Assembly: GCF_001007875.1 (NCBI RefSeq)
Contig: NZ_CP011412.1
Location: 868,001 to 932,000 of the forward strand
Reading direction: 5' to 3'
DNA: 64,000 nucleotides
Origin: Sedimenticola thiotaurini
Lineage (GTDB): Bacteria; Pseudomonadota; Gammaproteobacteria; Chromatiales; Chromatiaceae
Positions 16,566 to 24,834 of the stretch are shown one piece after another (the first letter of the stretch is position 1; each line of letters starts with the position of its first letter). The notes beneath the pieces were generated by a model. That model was not told the DNA's origin and did not search any database. It saw only the letters and a program-made list of their open reading frames with translations. A program made the position numbers and the translations under genes.

Positions 16566-17897
16566 TCAGGGTTTTTCGAAAAGTGCGATCGATTCAACAT
16601 GGGCGGTGTGGGGGAACATATCCATAACCCCCGCAGAGACCAACCGGTAACCATGCCGGTTGACCAACTCCCCCGCATCCCGCGCCAGGGTGCCCGGATA
16701 ACAGGAAACATAGACGATGCGTTTAATGCCGAGCCTGGGGAGATGTTCAAGCACCTCAATGGCGCCGGAACGGGGTGGATCCAGCAAAGCCTTGTCGAAC
16801 GACTCCCGCAGCCAGGGCTCCTTCTCCAGGGATTCGTAAAGATTGGCGGTATAGTAACGGCTGTTTTCAATGCCGTTGCGGCGGGCATTCTCCCGGGCCC
16901 GGGCAACCAGCCCAGCATCCCCTTCGACCCCCACTACTTCCGCCACGCGTCGGGCGATCGGCAGGGTGAAGTTGCCCAATCCGCAGAACAGATCCAGCAC
17001 CCGTTCATCCGGCTCGAGGGCCAGCAGATCCAGGGCGCGATCAATCATGCGGCGATTAAGGCCGCTGTTGACCTGGGTAAAGTCGTTGGGCAGAAAATGG
17101 ATAGTCAGATCATGCGCCGGCAGCGCATATTGCAGATCAACCGGTTCACCCTGCAGGGGTGCCACACTGTCCGGGCCACCCGACTGTGTATACATGGCGA
17201 TACCCTGTTGCCGGCCAAACGCCAACAGCAGCCGCTCATCCTCCGCTGATAACGGATCGAGGATACGAAACACCAGCACACACTGCTCGTCGCCCATGGC
17301 GACTTCTATCTGGGGCACACGCTCCCTGATACTGAGCGATCCGATCAGTTCGCTCAGGGGCAGAAGCAGTTTGCCGACCCGGGGATGGAGAACAACACAC
17401 TCCGACAGATCAGCCACATAGGGGGAGCCACGCTCCCGGAAGCCGACCAGAACCCGGCCCTTTTTGGCCACATACTTGACCCCGAGCCGGGCCTTTCGCC
17501 GATAACCGAAGGTATCGCTGTTGGTCAACGGTTCCAGAACCGTTGCCGGCTTTACTTTGCCAATGCGCTCAAAGGCGTCCAGTAGCGCGGTCTGCTTGGA
17601 GAGGATCTGCGCATCACTTGACTGGTGTTGCAGGGAACAGCCACCACAGAGGCCGAAATGGGCACAGGGGGGCGTCACCCGGTCAGGTGATGGGGAGAGC
17701 ACATCAATCACCTCCCCTTCATCGAACTTTTTCTGCACCCGGGTATAACGGAAACTGACTGTCTCGTCCGGCAGTGCGCCATGTACAAACACCGCTTTAC
17801 CGTCAATATGGGCCACCCCGCGACCATCGTGGCTCAAGGCGTCGATGGTAACCGTTACCGGATCCTGGGGTAACTTACGTCTTCTTGAACGTCCCAT
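16566..17897 (-). CDS. rlmD: 23S rRNA (uracil-1939 C5)-methyltransferase RlmD
   Basis: A 443-residue RNA methyltransferase. A TRAM domain (residues about 12-70) is followed by an iron-sulfur site, C78, C84, C87 and C167, in the spacing known for RlmD. The methyl donor site is LDLFCGLGNF (about 301-310), the DPPRSG motif lies near 373, and the nucleophile is Cys399 in VYVSCYPGT. It methylates U1939 of 23S rRNA with S-adenosylmethionine. Start ATG at 17897 opens on a basic stretch, MGRSRRRK. It heads the transcript with the CYTH and transpeptidase genes. Confidence 0.94.
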   Translation of the reverse strand: MGRSRRRKLPQDPVTVTIDALSHDGRGVAHIDGKAVFVHGALPDETVSFRYTRVQKKFDEGEVIDVLSPSPDRVTPPCAHFGLCGGCSLQHQSSDAQILSKQTALLDAFERIGKVKPATVLEPLTNSDTFGYRRKARLGVKYVAKKGRVLVGFRERGSPYVADLSECVVLHPRVGKLLLPLSELIGSLSIRERVPQIEVAMGDEQCVLVFRILDPLSAEDERLLLAFGRQQGIAMYTQSGGPDSVAPLQGEPVDLQYALPAHDLTIHFLPNDFTQVNSGLNRRMIDRALDLLALEPDERVLDLFCGLGNFTLPIARRVAEVVGVEGDAGLVARARENARRNGIENSRYYTANLYESLEKEPWLRESFDKALLDPPRSGAIEVLEHLPRLGIKRIVYVSCYPGTLARDAGELVNRHGYRLVSAGVMDMFPHTAHVESIALFEKP

Positions 17898-17944
17898 GAA
17901 ACTTGTGCATTCCTCTGTCAGGCAGAATTACTGGGTAAAATATC

Positions 17945-17969
17945 AACGGCAGCCGGATTGGCTGCCGTT
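17945..17969 (-). terminator. Hairpin after the ydbL-like gene
   Basis: AACGGCAGCC (17945-17954) and GGCTGCCGTT (17960-17969) form a perfect 10-base stem with a 5-base loop, 32 bases past the stop at 18002. Read on the minus strand, GATATTTTAC follows; a modest T-run supports an intrinsic terminator. Confidence 0.65.
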
Positions 17970-18001
17970 GCTGTTGATGAAGGGAAGCGATGCTCCGCCG
18001 G

Positions 18002-18610
18002 TTATTTCTGCACCCAACCACCGTTGGCATTCTGGTACCACCAGCCTCCGGCCGCCTTCTCCACCCAGGTGCGGGCAAAGGTGGAGCGAATCTCAGGTTC
18101 CCACTCGGGGTGTCCATTGGCATCGGCTATCGCCCGATAGAGGGCGTTGCGATCACTGTTCTCGCTGCTGACCAGCCCCTGCACCTTGTTACGGTCCTTT
18201 AACGGGATTTTGGCCGCATCACGCACGGCAATCATGGCGTCCCGGGTAAAGCCCACGGCACCGCTGTTGTAGTAGGGAGTGAGCGCGCTGTTCCGGCTGC
18301 GCATGCTGGCTTGCAGTTTCCGAATAGCAGGGGAACTGGCATTAAAGTCGGGTTGGGCCGCCTGCGCAGACGGGACCAGGAACTCCAGGGTTCTAGCCGC
18401 GATGGTCTGATAGAGTGGCCTATCCAGGGACGAACTCTTTTTCTCCTCCAGAATCTGCTCTTCCTGCGGTTTCTGTTTACCCAGGATGTCATCCACGATC
18501 CGTCCGGCCGCCTCTTCGGCCTGCGCAGCCGGAAAATAGATATTGATAGTGACACAGGCGGCAAGCACAAACAGGATTGCCAACATACTGCCTATTTTTA
18601 AAATTTTCAT
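18002..18610 (-). CDS. YdbL-type lipoprotein, possible YnbE-YdbL fusion
   Basis: A 202-residue lipoprotein with a DUF1318 (YdbL) domain at the C-terminus, ending WWYQNANGGWVQK much as E. coli YdbL ends GINGKWLKK. Unlike E. coli YdbL (about 108 residues, no lipobox), it starts with a lipobox, LAAC at residues 16-19, followed by VTINIYFPAAQA. That resembles the short outer-membrane lipoprotein YnbE (ITINMNV after its lipobox), which is otherwise missing here. In E. coli, YdbH, YnbE and YdbL form a bridge for phospholipids to the outer membrane. The gene follows the YdbH-like gene by 35 bases. Confidence 0.75.
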   Translation of the reverse strand: MKILKIGSMLAILFVLAACVTINIYFPAAQAEEAAGRIVDDILGKQKPQEEQILEEKKSSSLDRPLYQTIAARTLEFLVPSAQAAQPDFNASSPAIRKLQASMRSRNSALTPYYNSGAVGFTRDAMIAVRDAAKIPLKDRNKVQGLVSSENSDRNALYRAIADANGHPEWEPEIRSTFARTWVEKAAGGWWYQNANGGWVQK

Positions 18611-18645
18611 CAGGTTAGCTCCATAAATGCCAATTCAACTACTCG

Positions 18646-20742
18646 CTATTTAATGACGGGGTCACCGCCTTCGGCGATCTGTTTCAACTTGCTTACCAGC
18701 ACCTGCCAGTCGGTTTTTTCGTTGTAACCCATTATGTGTATGCGGGGTAAGCCACCCCCTTTGACCAGATAGTAACCGCGTTCCGCCGGTTCAATCCCCC
18801 CCATGTGGCAAACCCCACGTTCAAGACGGCAACGAATCCCGAGCCGGTCATAACCGAACTCTTCAAACATCCTCAGAAAGCTCCGGGATATGGCGCCGGA
18901 AACCCCGGATCCCCCCAGGTTGGAGATATTGTCCACCGCCTTCTGGCTGATGCGGTGGCGACTATCGTCGTCTTCCGGGGTGTAAAATGCCGCATCAAAA
19001 GAGACAGGTGTCCACTCTTCAAGACGGAGATCGTCCACACGACCCGCCAGCTTCCCGGTAATCTTACCAAATGAGAAGGCGCTGGTCAGAGTTTCCAGAT
19101 CGATATCCTTTATCTCCAGGTCGGCACTCAAGCCGGGCAGGGCGCCGAACAGGTCGTCCAGTTTCAGGTCACGAATTACAATATCCCCGTCAAACAGTTT
19201 GACCAGGGCCAAGCCATTAACCGCAACCACGCCATTTTCATAGGCGAGCCCGGGAATCATGCCGGAAAGCTGTCCTGACAGGGGTGGCCAATTGAGCGCC
19301 GCGCTGATTGCCGCCATGCTGATCGGGGTGAGATAGCCCTGAAACTCCACCTTGGGGCCCGCTTCGCCCCGCCGCAGGGAAAACTGCTCCACCTGTAGCT
19401 TGCCATCCAGGATGGGTATGCTGGCCTGTTTAAGCAGCGAGATGCCCCCGTCTGACAGATTCAGGTCCACTGACGAAGCCCCCAGCAGAATATCTCCGAA
19501 CAGGTGACCGCCCTGCCAACTGAGGTGGCTCTCTTCCGTCACCCCGTCTGACCAGTTGATTTTCCCCGTCAGGCCGTAGAGGGCCAATTGCCCCTTGCCG
19601 TCACCCTGGGTCTGTACGCCCTGTTCAATGTGGGCATCCCTGAGCAGGATACCTATCCGGGTCTGGCCTGCCTGGTAATCGAGATCCAGGGAAAGCTGCC
19701 CGGCCAACTCCATATCTTCCAGCTGAGGATTGCCCAATACCGGCAACACATTGTCCTGAAACAGCGCGCCGATATCGGCCGGTGTTGATACCAGTTGCAG
19801 TTTGTTCAGGTGAGCCTGCTCTGTCACGGAGATCTCGGTCGTACCGGTAATCTCCAGCCTGCCCGGCTGCTTCAGATACAGCTCATCGAGGGTCAACAAA
19901 CCACTCTCTGTCCGATAGGCATAACGGGTTGCCAGGGTAAGAGGATGGCTGGACGGGGAGAGATAGAGCATGGGGGTCAGCACCTCCCCCGCGGATAGCT
20001 GTAGCTGCTGGTTTCCCTGCCACTGGCCATTTTTCAGGACAGCCCGCCCCTGCCATTCGCCGGCCAGTCCCTGGCCGATATAATCCCCGGGCTCGGTGGC
20101 AAAGCTGACCCCGGTGTAATCGATTCGCCCACTGCCCTGGACGACTTGAGTACCCCGACCGCTCAGATCCACCGACAGGTCGGCCCGTCCATTCAGCGAG
20201 AGGCGATTGATCGGATCCTCCAACGCGGCGTGCAGTTTTTTCAACTGTTGGATATCGATCTGCTGGCCATCCAGCAACAGGTGCCAGCGATCCTTGTCCA
20301 GCTTCAGGTCCGCCGTGACTTTACCACTGGCAACCGAGATATTATCAAGATGAATATCAATAGCTTGTGATCTTATCTTCCAGTCAATTCTGGAATTTAT
20401 CTGCCGTTGCAGCTGACCATTCAGCTCCACATCGAGCAGGCCTTTCTGGCAGCTGATGGCATCACCACTGATCTTGCCGGTTTTGCACAGGAACTTGAAC
20501 TTTCGGGCCGGAGTCGGTAATGCGGGATGCCTGATCTCATCAGCGGAAAGCAGATACTGGTCATGATCTGCCAGCAGATCGAGTTGCAGTAACACACCCC
20601 TGGCCTGCCACTGCTCATCACCCAGATCCCCCAGGGAGATGGACAGATATTCCGAAGCGGTCAGTCTGGAGGGGACAAAAAGCAGTGCCCAGAGCAGGGC
20701 TACCGGGAATAACAACCTGAGGTTATTCAGCAGGAAAGACAC
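18646..20742 (-). CDS. YdbH-like AsmA-family intermembrane lipid transport protein
   Basis: A protein of about 698 residues, with an N-terminal signal or anchor (NLRLLFPVALLWALLFV) and then almost entirely amphipathic beta strands, as in TamB, YhdP and YdbH proteins that span the periplasm and carry phospholipids. The C-terminal half has LAGRVDDLRLEEW, VDNISNLGGSGV and the Cys-containing GIRCRLERGVCHM. The YdbL-like gene follows, supporting YdbH. The start is uncertain: ATG at 20796 overlaps cysM by 74 bases, while GTG at 20742 overlaps it by only 20 and gives a clean signal peptide; GTG was chosen. It is shorter than E. coli YdbH (879 residues). Confidence 0.75.
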   Translation of the reverse strand: MSFLLNNLRLLFPVALLWALLFVPSRLTASEYLSISLGDLGDEQWQARGVLLQLDLLADHDQYLLSADEIRHPALPTPARKFKFLCKTGKISGDAISCQKGLLDVELNGQLQRQINSRIDWKIRSQAIDIHLDNISVASGKVTADLKLDKDRWHLLLDGQQIDIQQLKKLHAALEDPINRLSLNGRADLSVDLSGRGTQVVQGSGRIDYTGVSFATEPGDYIGQGLAGEWQGRAVLKNGQWQGNQQLQLSAGEVLTPMLYLSPSSHPLTLATRYAYRTESGLLTLDELYLKQPGRLEITGTTEISVTEQAHLNKLQLVSTPADIGALFQDNVLPVLGNPQLEDMELAGQLSLDLDYQAGQTRIGILLRDAHIEQGVQTQGDGKGQLALYGLTGKINWSDGVTEESHLSWQGGHLFGDILLGASSVDLNLSDGGISLLKQASIPILDGKLQVEQFSLRRGEAGPKVEFQGYLTPISMAAISAALNWPPLSGQLSGMIPGLAYENGVVAVNGLALVKLFDGDIVIRDLKLDDLFGALPGLSADLEIKDIDLETLTSAFSFGKITGKLAGRVDDLRLEEWTPVSFDAAFYTPEDDDSRHRISQKAVDNISNLGGSGVSGAISRSFLRMFEEFGYDRLGIRCRLERGVCHMGGIEPAERGYYLVKGGGLPRIHIMGYNEKTDWQVLVSKLKQIAEGGDPVIK

Positions 20743-21616
20743 CCGTGGAAAGATAGCGGTCACCCCGATCACAAATAATCGCCACAATGGTCGCATGCGC
20801 CACTTCCTGTGACAGTCGCAGGGCAGCCGCTACTGCCCCACCAGAAGAGATGCCGGCAAATATGCCCTCTTCTGTGGCCAGACGACGGGTTACCTCTTCG
20901 GCCTCTTCCTGGCTCACATCCAGCACCCGATCCACCCGGTGCCGATCAAAAATCCTCGGGATATAGGCCTCCGGCCAACGACGAATACCCGGTATTTTCG
21001 CGCCTTCCGCCGGCTGGACCCCGACAATCTGAATCGCCGGATTCACCCCTTTCAGATATTGTGAAACACCCATTATGGTGCCGGTGGTCCCCATGGCGCT
21101 GACAAAATGGGTAATCTCTCCATGGGTCTGATCCCAGATCTCGGGACCGGTTCCCTCTACATGGGCCAAGGGGTTATCTGCGTTGGAGAACTGATCCAAT
21201 ACTTTACCTTCACCCCGCTGTTCCATGCTTTGTGCCAGATCCCGGGCGCCCTCCATGCCCTCCTCTTCCGTGACCAGAATCAGTTTGGCACCATAGGCCC
21301 GCATGGCGGCACGACGTTCAATGCTGAGATTATCCGGCATGATCAGGATCATCCGATACCCCTTGATCGCCGCCGCCATGGCTAACGCAATACCGGTATT
21401 ACCGCTGGTCGCCTCTATCAGCGAATCTCCCGGTTGTATATCGCCCCGCGCTTCCGCATGCTGAATCATGCTCAACGCCGGACGATCCTTCACCGAACCG
21501 GCCGGGTTGTTCCCTTCTAGCTTGACCAGCACATTATTGGAGCTCTCCCCAGGTAATCGCTGTAGCCGCACAAGCGGTGTGTGACCGATAAATTGCTCAA
21601 TCGTTGGGTATTTCAT
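20723..21616 (-). CDS. cysM: Cysteine synthase B
   Basis: A 297-residue PLP enzyme that makes cysteine from O-acetylserine and sulfide or thiosulfate. The PLP lysine is K43 in GSVKDRPALSM; the substrate loop EATSGNTGIALAMAAA, the GTTGT phosphate loop and the ISSGGAVAAAL segment are complete. The ISSGGAV and IICDRGDRYLS ending and the short length fit CysM rather than CysK. The gene is on the minus strand, divergent from the TonB-dependent receptor, and its 3' end overlaps the start of the YdbH-like gene, so these may be co-transcribed. Confidence 0.93.
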   Translation of the reverse strand: MKYPTIEQFIGHTPLVRLQRLPGESSNNVLVKLEGNNPAGSVKDRPALSMIQHAEARGDIQPGDSLIEATSGNTGIALAMAAAIKGYRMILIMPDNLSIERRAAMRAYGAKLILVTEEEGMEGARDLAQSMEQRGEGKVLDQFSNADNPLAHVEGTGPEIWDQTHGEITHFVSAMGTTGTIMGVSQYLKGVNPAIQIVGVQPAEGAKIPGIRRWPEAYIPRIFDRHRVDRVLDVSQEEAEEVTRRLATEEGIFAGISSGGAVAAALRLSQEVAHATIVAIICDRGDRYLSTGVFPAE

Positions 21617-21751
21617 GGAGGTGGGCTACCGTAGTGTCCTATGAAAAGGGGCCAATATATAGTATAGAACTGCTGTACTCTGAGAGCGGTGTATTCATCA
21701 AGCAGTATTATTAGTCTATCAATAACAACGAGAGAACAAAACAGAAACATC

Positions 21752-23746
21752 ATGAGGTATACGCATCCTGTTGATAACCGCCCAAAACGGTATTGGGCAT
21801 TGAGTCTGGGGACGATGATCTCCTTTTCTGTTCAGGCAACGGATGCCGATACCCCTTTTATTGAAGAGCTGTTTTTCACCGAAGTACCCGTGGTGTTATC
21901 GGCAACACGATTGAAGCAGGCGCTACCGGATTCCCCAGCTTCTGTCACGGTCATTGATCGGAAAATGATTGAGGCATCCGGAGTTGTCGAGTTGGTGGAT
22001 CTGTTGCGCCTGGTGCCCGGCTTCCAGGTGGGTTATGACACCGGATCCCGGTTTACCGCCACATCCCACGGTAATGTGGATCGTTTTGCCCGTGACATGC
22101 AGGTATTGATTGATGGCAGATCCATCTATGACCCCGGTTTCGGTGGCATCACCTGGAGCGACCAGCAACTGGATATTGATGACATACAGCGAATTGAAGT
22201 CATTCGCGGTCCCAATGCCAGCACCCATGGTTCCAACTCATTCGCCGGCGTTATCAACATTATTACCCAGCATCCTGCGGAACAGCCCGCTATACGGGTA
22301 AAAAGCCTGGTGGGTGGTGGTGGCAGACGACAGATCTACAACCGGTATGCGGGCACCGAGGGCGACCTCTCCTATCGTATTGCTCTCAAATATGACGAAA
22401 ACGATGGTTTTGACAACCGTCATGACAGTTCCAACACACGCTGGGTTAGTATCCGGGGTGACTATCAGATCAACAGCCGGGATGCACTGCTGTTCGAACT
22501 GGGCAAGAGCGGCGGTCCCCGACAGGATGGGTATCCTGGAGATGCAGTGCAACCGCTGCGTACTACAGACGATAAGCACGAATTTCAGCAACTGCGCTGG
22601 ATTCGCAGTCTCTCCCCCGGTAACGAGTTTTATCTGCAGTTTTATAACAACTACCAGGAGATGGACGACAACTTCACCAACTCCGACCTGTTCTTCCCAT
22701 TTACTGCCGCCGGGGGTTATGGGTTCAAATCACAACGTCAGGATCTGGAGTTCCAGCATACCTTCGACCTGAATCCCACCCAGCGGCTGGTCTGGGGATT
22801 GGGTATGCGTCAGGACAAAGCCAAAAGTATATGGACATTCGGTCGATACGATTGGATTACCCGGGACCAATATCGTGCATTTGGTAACTTTGAATGGCGC
22901 AAGAACGACAAACTGTCACTCAACCTCGGTGGCATGTATGAGAAATTTGAGCAAAAGAGTGGTTTCTTCTCACCGATGGCAGCAATCAACTTCAAACTGG
23001 ATGAGATGAATACACTGCGCCTGCGCGCTACCAGTGCTTACCGGATGCCCACGCTCTGGGAAGACTACTCTGACCTGTCAGTCTTTGAATCAACCACGAT
23101 GACGCCGATAGCCCTGTTCTACAAATCGACCGAGAATCTACGCCCCGAACAGATCGAATCCCACGAACTGGGTTATCTGGGCAATTTTCACCATCTGGGA
23201 TTGACGCTTGACATGAAAGTGTTCCATGAAGAGGTCAAGGACATGATTGCCGGTGTCGCGGATACTGGCACTCCTAACAATACAGTGTTCTATACCAACA
23301 ACGGCAGTTTTAATGTTCATGGATTTGAGGTGGGTTTGCGATGGGATCCCACACCAGGCAGTCTGCTGCATATCAGTTACAGTTCGCTGAATACTTATGG
23401 CATGCGCCTGAACAAGATCAACCCAACCGAATATCGACAGTTGGTGGGTTGGGCGCCAGATCTGACCATGAGCCTGCTGGCCAGCCATGAGTTCACCAAT
23501 GGCATCAAACTCAGTACCGCATACTACTACATGGAAGGCTTTACCTGGTCCGGCGACGGTGATCAAGTCGGCACTAACAGACGCTGGGATATCAAAATTT
23601 CAAAGCATTTTGAATTGGATCGGGCAGATGGCGAAGTCTCCCTGATTTTCCAGAACATCGGACCCGATAACAATTTCAAAGATTATCGAAATGAGAATAT
23701 CTGGACAGATCGGATCTTTATGCAAGCCAGTTTAAACTGGCATTAA
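21752..23746 (+). CDS. TonB-dependent outer-membrane receptor
   Basis: A 664-residue receptor with a signal peptide ending FSVQA|TDAD, a plug domain (about 45-165, with SVTVIDRKMIEASG, DLLRLVPGF, IEVIRGPNASTHGSNSFAGVINI) and a beta barrel ending in aromatic FMQASLNWH. The canonical TonB box is not obvious; a segment near FTEVPVVLSATR may serve. It looks like the colicin I/ferric-siderophore or vitamin class, but the ligand cannot be told. ATG at 21752 is preferred over GTG at 21689 because it directly precedes the signal peptide. The substrate-binding protein and hybrid kinase genes follow on the same strand. Confidence 0.9.
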   Translation: MRYTHPVDNRPKRYWALSLGTMISFSVQATDADTPFIEELFFTEVPVVLSATRLKQALPDSPASVTVIDRKMIEASGVVELVDLLRLVPGFQVGYDTGSRFTATSHGNVDRFARDMQVLIDGRSIYDPGFGGITWSDQQLDIDDIQRIEVIRGPNASTHGSNSFAGVINIITQHPAEQPAIRVKSLVGGGGRRQIYNRYAGTEGDLSYRIALKYDENDGFDNRHDSSNTRWVSIRGDYQINSRDALLFELGKSGGPRQDGYPGDAVQPLRTTDDKHEFQQLRWIRSLSPGNEFYLQFYNNYQEMDDNFTNSDLFFPFTAAGGYGFKSQRQDLEFQHTFDLNPTQRLVWGLGMRQDKAKSIWTFGRYDWITRDQYRAFGNFEWRKNDKLSLNLGGMYEKFEQKSGFFSPMAAINFKLDEMNTLRLRATSAYRMPTLWEDYSDLSVFESTTMTPIALFYKSTENLRPEQIESHELGYLGNFHHLGLTLDMKVFHEEVKDMIAGVADTGTPNNTVFYTNNGSFNVHGFEVGLRWDPTPGSLLHISYSSLNTYGMRLNKINPTEYRQLVGWAPDLTMSLLASHEFTNGIKLSTAYYYMEGFTWSGDGDQVGTNRRWDIKISKHFELDRADGEVSLIFQNIGPDNNFKDYRNENIWTDRIFMQASLNWH

Positions 23747-23871
23747 CGCCTATGGACATACAGAGGTAACTTGATTTGTACATGGAGGTTTCTTAGTGAG
23801 CCGTAAACTGAGGCATCCGCAGGCCTGATATCATCATGTGTCTGCCCGTATACCTTAGTCCTGATGTCCTG

Positions 23872-24834
23872 ATGAGGATACCTGGGCGAAATCACAGGGG
23901 TTTTTCCAGAGTATTGCTATATGCTCTGTTACTCCTGTTGACGCCGCTACAGGCTGCCTCAGGGCAGGATGTGGTCGTGATTTTCAGTGTGGGTACTGCA
24001 CCTGTATATAGCCAGGTGGCGGGAAAACTGAAGAGCTATCTGAACGAAGAGTGTGCAAAAATCAGTGACTCCTGTCCGTCTCTGCACACACAAATCATTA
24101 CTGCCTCACCCGGTGATGACGCACCGGTAATTCCACCGGACACCAGGTTAATTATCACCCTGGGACAGCGTGCTGGTGAAATTATTGGCGATTTGCGTAC
24201 CGACACACCGGTTCTGCACGCCCTGATACCACAAACCGCCTATCAGAAGCTGGTTAAAGATTCTCCCAGCTCCGCCATTTTTCTTGATCAACCAATCAGC
24301 AGACTGTTCCTGCTGGCCGGTATTATACGCCCCGATCCCCACATCGGTCTGCTGATGAGTCCCTTAACAGAATCGCTGAAGAGCGAGTTGATCGCCGACT
24401 CCCAACAGCAGGGCATTCCGGTGACCTATCGTGACGTGGCGTCCAGCGACACGGTCGGTCCGCTGCTGAAAGAGGTTCTGGAGGAGAGCAACGTCCTTCT
24501 CGCCCTGCCTGACCCGAATATATTCAACAGTACAACCATTTTTAATATCCTGTTATCCAGCTACCACAAGCGAATACCGGTTATCGGTTTCTCATCTGCC
24601 TACGTGAAGGCAGGCGCATTGATTGCGGCCTATTCAACCCCCAACGATATAGCCCGACACCTGGCGGAGTACACCGCCAGTTATCTGCATTCAGAAACCG
24701 AAATCCTGCCGGGTCCGATATATCCCAAGTATTTCAGTGTATCAGTCAACCAAAGTGTAGCGCGGTCGCTCGGCATTTCACTTCCTGATGAGACTGTCAT
24801 TGTTAAGAGAATGATGGAACAGAGCAGACCATGA
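23872..24834 (+). CDS. Periplasmic ABC-type substrate-binding protein
   Basis: A 320-residue exported protein similar to the ABC_sub_bind family: an N-terminal signal peptide ([20 protein letters not shown]), then two lobes linked as in periplasmic binding proteins, with [44 protein letters not shown] and [13 protein letters not shown]. No transporter permease or ATPase is nearby. Instead its stop overlaps the start of the hybrid kinase by ATGA, so it more likely delivers a ligand to the kinase than to a transporter. ATG at 23872 is preferred; a longer start at 23836 is possible. The ligand is unknown. Confidence 0.82.
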   Translation: MRIPGRNHRGFSRVLLYALLLLLTPLQAASGQDVVVIFSVGTAPVYSQVAGKLKSYLNEECAKISDSCPSLHTQIITASPGDDAPVIPPDTRLIITLGQRAGEIIGDLRTDTPVLHALIPQTAYQKLVKDSPSSAIFLDQPISRLFLLAGIIRPDPHIGLLMSPLTESLKSELIADSQQQGIPVTYRDVASSDTVGPLLKEVLEESNVLLALPDPNIFNSTTIFNILLSSYHKRIPVIGFSSAYVKAGALIAAYSTPNDIARHLAEYTASYLHSETEILPGPIYPKYFSVSVNQSVARSLGISLPDETVIVKRMMEQSRP

